Of a stretch of DNA of 9,297 nucleotides, positions 5,633 to 9,297 are shown piece after piece (within the stretch, counting starts at the first letter, position 1; each line of letters starts with the position of its first letter). Source of the DNA: Gammaproteobacteria bacterium (GTDB lineage Bacteria; Pseudomonadota; Gammaproteobacteria; Pseudomonadales; Pseudohongiellaceae); NCBI GenBank assembly GCA_003556835.1, contig PWQG01000290.1, forward strand, positions 1 to 9,297, given 5' to 3'. Below the pieces are notes generated by a model. The model was not told where the DNA came from. It was given only the letters and a program-made list of their open reading frames with translations, and did not search any database. The position numbers and the translations under genes were made by a program.

Positions 5633-8188
5633 ATGTCTTCAGCAAGCGCCAGGGAGCAAGGTAAGGTTCCGGCAGACGCCACGCGTATCGTTGGCATTGG
5701 CGCTTCGGCAGGCGGTCTGGGAGCGCTTGAGCGTTTCCTCTCCGCAGTCCCGCCCGACAGCGGCATGGCCTATGTCGTGATACAGCATCTCGATCCCACC
5801 CATGAGACCATGCTGGTCGAATTGCTGCAGCGCATTACCCCGATGCCTGTTCATGAGGCCGGGCAGAGGATGCGCATTGAGCCCGATACGGTGTTTGTCA
5901 TCCCGCCCGATACGGAACTGCGCGTGGTCGATGAGCATCTGGAGTTGTCCCATCCCGACGAGCGCAGGGGCCTGCGGCTGCCGATCAATGTCCTGTTTTC
6001 ATCACTGGCCCGTGCGCAGGGCGAGCGCGCCATTGCGGTCCTGCTTTCGGGCATGGGTTCGGACGGCACGCCGGGGATGCAGGCGATCAAGGCAGTGGGC
6101 GGGCTGACGCTGGCGCAGGATCCCGATACGGCGGACTTTGACGCCATGCCACGCAGCGCCATCGATGCCGGCTGTGTGGACATCATCGCCGAGCCTGGCG
6201 AGTTGCCTGAACGCCTGGCAGCCTATTTCGGGCGGGAGCCGGATCAGGCAATCGAAACAACAGCGAAGGAACCCGAACGCGCTCCGCTGAAGCGACTCAT
6301 GGAATTGCTTCGCCACCAGACTCGACACGATTTTTCACTCTACAAACCGAGCACGATGCATCGGCGTATCGGGCGACGTATGGCCATTCACGGTGTTTCC
6401 TCCATGGAAGGCTATGTCGACTTCCTGGAAAACAACCCTGGTGAAATCGATCTCCTGTTCAAGGAGTTGCTGATCGGAGTGACGGGTTTCTTCCGGGACA
6501 CGGAAGCCTGGAAGGCGCTGTCCGAAAAAGCCCTGCCCGCGCTGCTGGCTGAACGCTCAGAGGAGCGCGAGTTGCGCGCCTGGTCCGTTGGTTGTTCGAC
6601 GGGAGAAGAGCCTTTTTCCCTGGCCATGCTGTTTCACGAAGCCATGGATCGCATGCCGGAAAGCCGGGATTTCGAACTTAAGATTTTTGCGTCCGATCTC
6701 AATCCGGATGCCATTGCCGCGGCGCGCCGCGGTCGTTTTCCGCTTTCGATCCGCGAGGAAGTATCCGCGGAGCGACTGAAGCGCTTCTTCACCCGCAGCG
6801 ATAGCGGATACCGGATTCACGAGAATATCCGTGATATGGTGCTGTTTGCCCAGCACGATGTGGTCCTGGACCCGCCGTTCACCCGGCTGGACCTGCTCAT
6901 CTGCCGGAACCTGCTGATCTATTTCGACACGAAATTGCAGCGCAAGCTGCTGCCCCTGTTCCATTACTGCCTGCGTGATGCAGGCGTGTTGATGCTGGGC
7001 AGTTCCGAAACCATCGGGCGGTCCGGGGACCTGTTTGCAGCCATTGATTCGAGGCAACGCCTGTACCGGAGGGATGGTGACTCGGTTTTACCCGGCCCCT
7101 CGATTCTGCTGCACTCCCCGACATCACGACACCAACAGATCAAGGAGAATGGCGTGGCACCGAGAAATAACAACAGCCCTGTCACCGATAATCTGCAAGC
7201 AGCCGCTGATCATGTCCTGCTGCAGGTATATGCACCGGCGGCCGTTGTGCTCAACCATGATGGGGATATCGTCTACATCAGTGGACGCACGGGGAAATAC
7301 ATGGAGCCGGCCGCAGGCAAGGCCAACTGGAACTTCCACGCCATGGCGCGGGACGGACTGCGAGAACCTATCGCGAGCGCATTCAAGCAGGCTTCGGGCA
7401 GCAAGGATCCGGTCCAACTGCATGCCTTGCAGGTGGAAACGCCGACCGGTCGCCAGCCGGTAGACGTCACCTTGCAGGCACTGCATACGCCGTCCAGCCT
7501 GGAGGGCATGACCATGGTAGTGTTCCGCGACAGGCCATTGCGATCGGCGCCCGAGGACGAGCAGACGCCGGAGACAGCGCAAGAAGCCCAGTTGCAGCAG
7601 TACCGGGATGAAATCCTGTCGCTGCGCGAGGAAGCCCGCTCCACCCGGGAGGAATTGCAGGCCTCCAATGAAGAGCTGCAATCGACCAATGAGGAACTGC
7701 AGTCGGCCAATGAGGAGCTGACCACCTCCAAGGAAGAGATGCAGTCCATGAACGAGGAACTGCAGACCATCAACAATGAGTTGCGAGCAAAACTGGATGA
7801 CCTGGCGCTGGCCCAGAGCGACATGAAGAATGTGCTCAACAGCATCGAGATCGCGGTATTGTTCCTGGACAAGCAATTGCATGTCAGGCGCTACACCGAT
7901 CGTGCCGCAAAGATTATCAGTCTCCGTGAGGGTGATATCGGTCGGCCATTGAGTGAGCTGTCTTCCATCCTCGACTATCCGGAGCTGAGTGAAGATGCCG
8001 AGCAGACCCTGCGCAGCCTGCAGGTTTCGGAAAAACAGGTGCTGGCCAATGATGACCGCTGGTTCACCGTGTCCATCATGCCGTACCACAGGGTCGACGA
8101 TGTGATCGACGGGGTTGTGATCACGATGGTCGACATCACCAAGACCAAGGAATTGGAACAGTCCCTGCGTGGCGATTCCGCGCATTGA
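5633..8188 (+). CDS. CheB-CheR-PAS fusion (methylesterase / methyltransferase signalling protein)
   Basis: This 851-residue soluble multidomain protein has, in order: a CheB methylesterase domain (about 18-200) with the catalytic triad Ser25 in GIGASAGG, His52 in IQHLDP and Asp144 in GMGSDG; a CheR N-terminal helical domain (about 216-275, DFSLYKPSTMHRRIGRRM); and a CheR methyltransferase domain (about 280-485) with VTGFFRD at 283-289, the S-adenosylmethionine loop GCSTGEEPFSL from 320, and CRNLLIYF at 424-431. After these come a PAS-like domain (about 526-640), a seven-heptad coiled coil (673-721) and a second PAS domain (about 733-845). All key residues look intact, so both opposing activities may work. 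It lacks the CheB receiver domain and any C-terminal histidine kinase found in longer relatives. The usual role is adding and removing glutamyl methyl groups on a receptor, but no chemoreceptor is encoded here, so the substrate is unknown. Confidence 0.93.
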   Translation: MSSASAREQGKVPADATRIVGIGASAGGLGALERFLSAVPPDSGMAYVVIQHLDPTHETMLVELLQRITPMPVHEAGQRMRIEPDTVFVIPPDTELRVVDEHLELSHPDERRGLRLPINVLFSSLARAQGERAIAVLLSGMGSDGTPGMQAIKAVGGLTLAQDPDTADFDAMPRSAIDAGCVDIIAEPGELPERLAAYFGREPDQAIETTAKEPERAPLKRLMELLRHQTRHDFSLYKPSTMHRRIGRRMAIHGVSSMEGYVDFLENNPGEIDLLFKELLIGVTGFFRDTEAWKALSEKALPALLAERSEERELRAWSVGCSTGEEPFSLAMLFHEAMDRMPESRDFELKIFASDLNPDAIAAARRGRFPLSIREEVSAERLKRFFTRSDSGYRIHENIRDMVLFAQHDVVLDPPFTRLDLLICRNLLIYFDTKLQRKLLPLFHYCLRDAGVLMLGSSETIGRSGDLFAAIDSRQRLYRRDGDSVLPGPSILLHSPTSRHQQIKENGVAPRNNNSPVTDNLQAAADHVLLQVYAPAAVVLNHDGDIVYISGRTGKYMEPAAGKANWNFHAMARDGLREPIASAFKQASGSKDPVQLHALQVETPTGRQPVDVTLQALHTPSSLEGMTMVVFRDRPLRSAPEDEQTPETAQEAQLQQYRDEILSLREEARSTREELQASNEELQSTNEELQSANEELTTSKEEMQSMNEELQTINNELRAKLDDLALAQSDMKNVLNSIEIAVLFLDKQLHVRRYTDRAAKIISLREGDIGRPLSELSSILDYPELSEDAEQTLRSLQVSEKQVLANDDRWFTVSIMPYHRVDDVIDGVVITMVDITKTKELEQSLRGDSAH
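7649..7795 (+). repeat. 21-base tandem repeat encoding coiled-coil heptads
   Basis: Seven consecutive 21-base units inside the CheB-CheR gene encode EELQASN, EELQSTN, EELQSAN, EELTTSK, EEMQSMN, EELQTIN and NELRAKL (residues 673-721). The units differ at synonymous positions, so this is an old protein repeat rather than a fresh DNA duplication. It forms a parallel coiled coil linking the two PAS domains, a known hallmark of this fusion family. Confidence 0.85.
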
Positions 8189-8224
8189 CGCTTTGCCTGC
8201 CGGTTTCCACGACAAGCTTGTCTC
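8189..8224. other. Convergent gap with a 12-base palindrome
   Basis: Only 36 bases separate the stops of the CheB-CheR gene and the minus-strand membrane-protein gene. GACAAGCTTGTC at 8211-8222 is perfectly palindromic. With no loop of its own and no T-run, it is a poor terminator candidate; nothing else is seen in the gap. Confidence 0.3.
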
Positions 8225-9250
8225 TTATCGGGTAGCTGAATCCGCGGCAGGGAGGTCATTGTCGCGCAGCCGGCGGAAGCTGGCCAGGCAGCCCAGCCCG
8301 ATGAGCAGTACCACCACGTCCCGCAACCGGATCAGTGCAATCAAGCCCGCGGCCGCCGCTACTGGCAAACCCAGCAATTGGAAGGACCACAGTACCGAGG
8401 CTTCGATAGTACCAATGCCACCGGGCACAGGCAGCAGCATCGCCAGCCGCATTGCCACCATGATCAACACGATATCCAGCCATGATGCGGTCACCCCCAG
8501 CAGGTGCAGAAGCAGGGTCAATTCGATCAGCAGGGCCGCCCAGCCACCCAGCGACACTGCCAGGGCCAACCAGAGACGGGGGCGCTGATGTGACAGGGCG
8601 CTGCGCAGCAGCTCCACGAGTGCAAGCCAGCCACTTTCACGCCCGTCGGTTTCTTTCGTCCGGCGCCAGCGCAGTGCCAGTGGCCGGAAGCGCTGCGCCA
8701 GCCAGATTGGATGTTGCAGCACCAGCATGGAAAGGACCAGCATCACGCTGAGCACGGCAGCAAGGATGGCGGAGATTTGCAGCCATTCTCCTACCGGCAG
8801 AATGGTGGTACCAAGCAGCATCAGCACACCGGCAAGCAGCACCGCAATATTGGTACCGGTCTCCATGAAACGGTCCAGGCCCAGCATAGCCACGGCCCGG
8901 TGCAGGGGCAGTCGACAGTACCAATGCAGCCAATACAGTTGCAGTGGCTCGCCACCGAAGTGAGGGCCGGGGGTCAGGAAACTGACGGCGCTGCCGGCCT
9001 GACGCAGGCGGAAAAGCCAGGCAAGAGACAAGGGCGCATCCAGTGCCTGCCCCAGCAGTTGCCAGCGCTTCACCGCCAGGTACAGTATGGCGATATTGAT
9101 CGACACCCACAGCAACCAATCGCTCCATGTTAGTAGGCCCAGGCGGGCAATGATGTCTTCCAGTGGCAACTGCCGGAGTGTCCATGCGGCCAGGAAAAGG
9201 GCCAGGAGCCACAGGAACAGGGTCAGGAATTTCCATTGTGTCCGGCTCAT
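8225..9250 (-). CDS. YbhN / LPG-synthase transmembrane-domain family protein (UPF0104)
   Basis: This 341-residue inner-membrane protein has several hydrophobic segments, the first at about 8-25 and 45-60, with others spread along its length. Family marks are LTPGPHFGGEPLQLYW (with Phe98-Gly-Gly-Glu101-Pro), LPVPGGIGTIEA near residue 275, and IRLRDVVVLLIGL near the end. This domain forms the membrane flippase-like part of lysyl-phosphatidylglycerol synthase (MprF) and also occurs alone in YbhN, AglD-like and similar proteins, where it is linked to lipid or glycolipid handling. The aminoacyl-transferring domain of MprF is absent, so amino-acid addition to lipid is not expected. A GGGAG site 8 bases before the ATG supports the start. 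The start overlaps the stop of an upstream gene by ATGA, so the function probably depends on that unseen partner, perhaps a glycosyltransferase. Confidence 0.85.
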   Translation of the reverse strand: MSRTQWKFLTLFLWLLALFLAAWTLRQLPLEDIIARLGLLTWSDWLLWVSINIAILYLAVKRWQLLGQALDAPLSLAWLFRLRQAGSAVSFLTPGPHFGGEPLQLYWLHWYCRLPLHRAVAMLGLDRFMETGTNIAVLLAGVLMLLGTTILPVGEWLQISAILAAVLSVMLVLSMLVLQHPIWLAQRFRPLALRWRRTKETDGRESGWLALVELLRSALSHQRPRLWLALAVSLGGWAALLIELTLLLHLLGVTASWLDIVLIMVAMRLAMLLPVPGGIGTIEASVLWSFQLLGLPVAAAAGLIALIRLRDVVVLLIGLGCLASFRRLRDNDLPAADSATR

Positions 9251-9297
9251 GCAGCTGGCTCCCGAGCGCTTCCGCGTCGTCCGCTGACATGCAGCCA
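9247..9297 (-). CDS. C-terminal tail of an upstream gene, unidentified
   Basis: On the minus strand, the last 16 codons of an open frame enter from the window edge (WLHVSGRRGSAREPAA) and end at a TGA overlapping the ATG of the membrane-protein gene. The ATGA overlap is the main support. The tail is too short to identify. Glycosyltransferases often end in a similar basic, disordered tail and often sit beside YbhN-type genes, but that is only a guess. Confidence 0.4.
   Translation of the reverse strand, partial: WLHVSGRRGSAREPAA

Noticed and set aside
7649..7795. 21-base repeats as a CRISPR array or satellite
   Set aside because: The repeats are in frame, have no spacers and encode coiled-coil heptads typical of the CheB-CheR-PAS family.
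7124..8215. Long minus-strand open frame opposite the CheB-CheR gene
   Set aside because: It is the mirror of the coiled-coil and PAS coding region, full of low-complexity Leu/Gly repeats, with no recognisable domain.
8211..8222. Palindrome GACAAGCTTGTC as a transcription terminator
   Set aside because: There is no loop-forming spacer and no following T-run on either strand.
8637..9290. 217-codon minus-strand frame overlapping the YbhN-type gene
   Set aside because: It is a shifted frame of a well-supported membrane protein and lacks coherent hydrophobic segments.

Overview
The window looks like a gammaproteobacterial chromosome segment of moderately high GC. A short block of different, very high-GC DNA sits at its left edge. 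The gammaproteobacterial reading is an inference from gene content: a bacterial RIO kinase of the Pseudomonas type, a CheB-CheR-PAS fusion with a PAS partner, a Crp/Fnr regulator, and tight operons with ATGA overlaps. No rRNA, tRNA, CRISPR array or complete insertion sequence is visible.

Layout. (1) About 1-550: two overlapping minus-strand reading frames with strongly GC-biased, actinobacteria-like codon use. They end abruptly inside a GTP cyclohydrolase II gene (ribA) whose first third is missing. This junction is either a recombination scar or an assembly/amplification chimera. (2) 543-3090, plus strand: a compact four-gene operon made of the 3' part of ribA, a stand-alone RibD-type reductase, a medium-chain dehydrogenase that appears to lack zinc cysteines, and a divergent 6-pyruvoyl-tetrahydropterin synthase (PTPS/QueD-fold) protein. 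(3) 3091-3134: an inverted repeat that fills the convergent gap exactly from stop codon to stop codon. (4) 3135-3992, minus strand: RIO-type kinase. (5) 3993-4186: divergent control region with a Crp-like palindrome. (6) 4187-8188, plus strand: a Crp/Fnr-family regulator, a small PAS protein with a GTG start, and an 851-residue CheB-CheR-PAS-coiled coil-PAS protein whose start abuts the PAS stop codon. (7) 8225-9297, minus strand: a YbhN/LPG-synthase-like membrane protein, overlapped by the tail of an upstream gene that leaves the window.

How the genes may work together. The four-gene operon pairs an enzyme that opens GTP to a pyrimidine with a reductase for that kind of product, an oxidoreductase and a pterin-fold enzyme. 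This suggests a GTP-derived pyrimidine or pterin pathway separate from housekeeping riboflavin synthesis, and it is the best candidate here for an undescribed system. The PTPS homologue keeps its zinc histidines but lacks the usual catalytic cysteine and Asp-His pair. The Crp/Fnr, PAS and CheB-CheR genes look like a separate signalling module with no receiver or histidine-kinase domain of its own.
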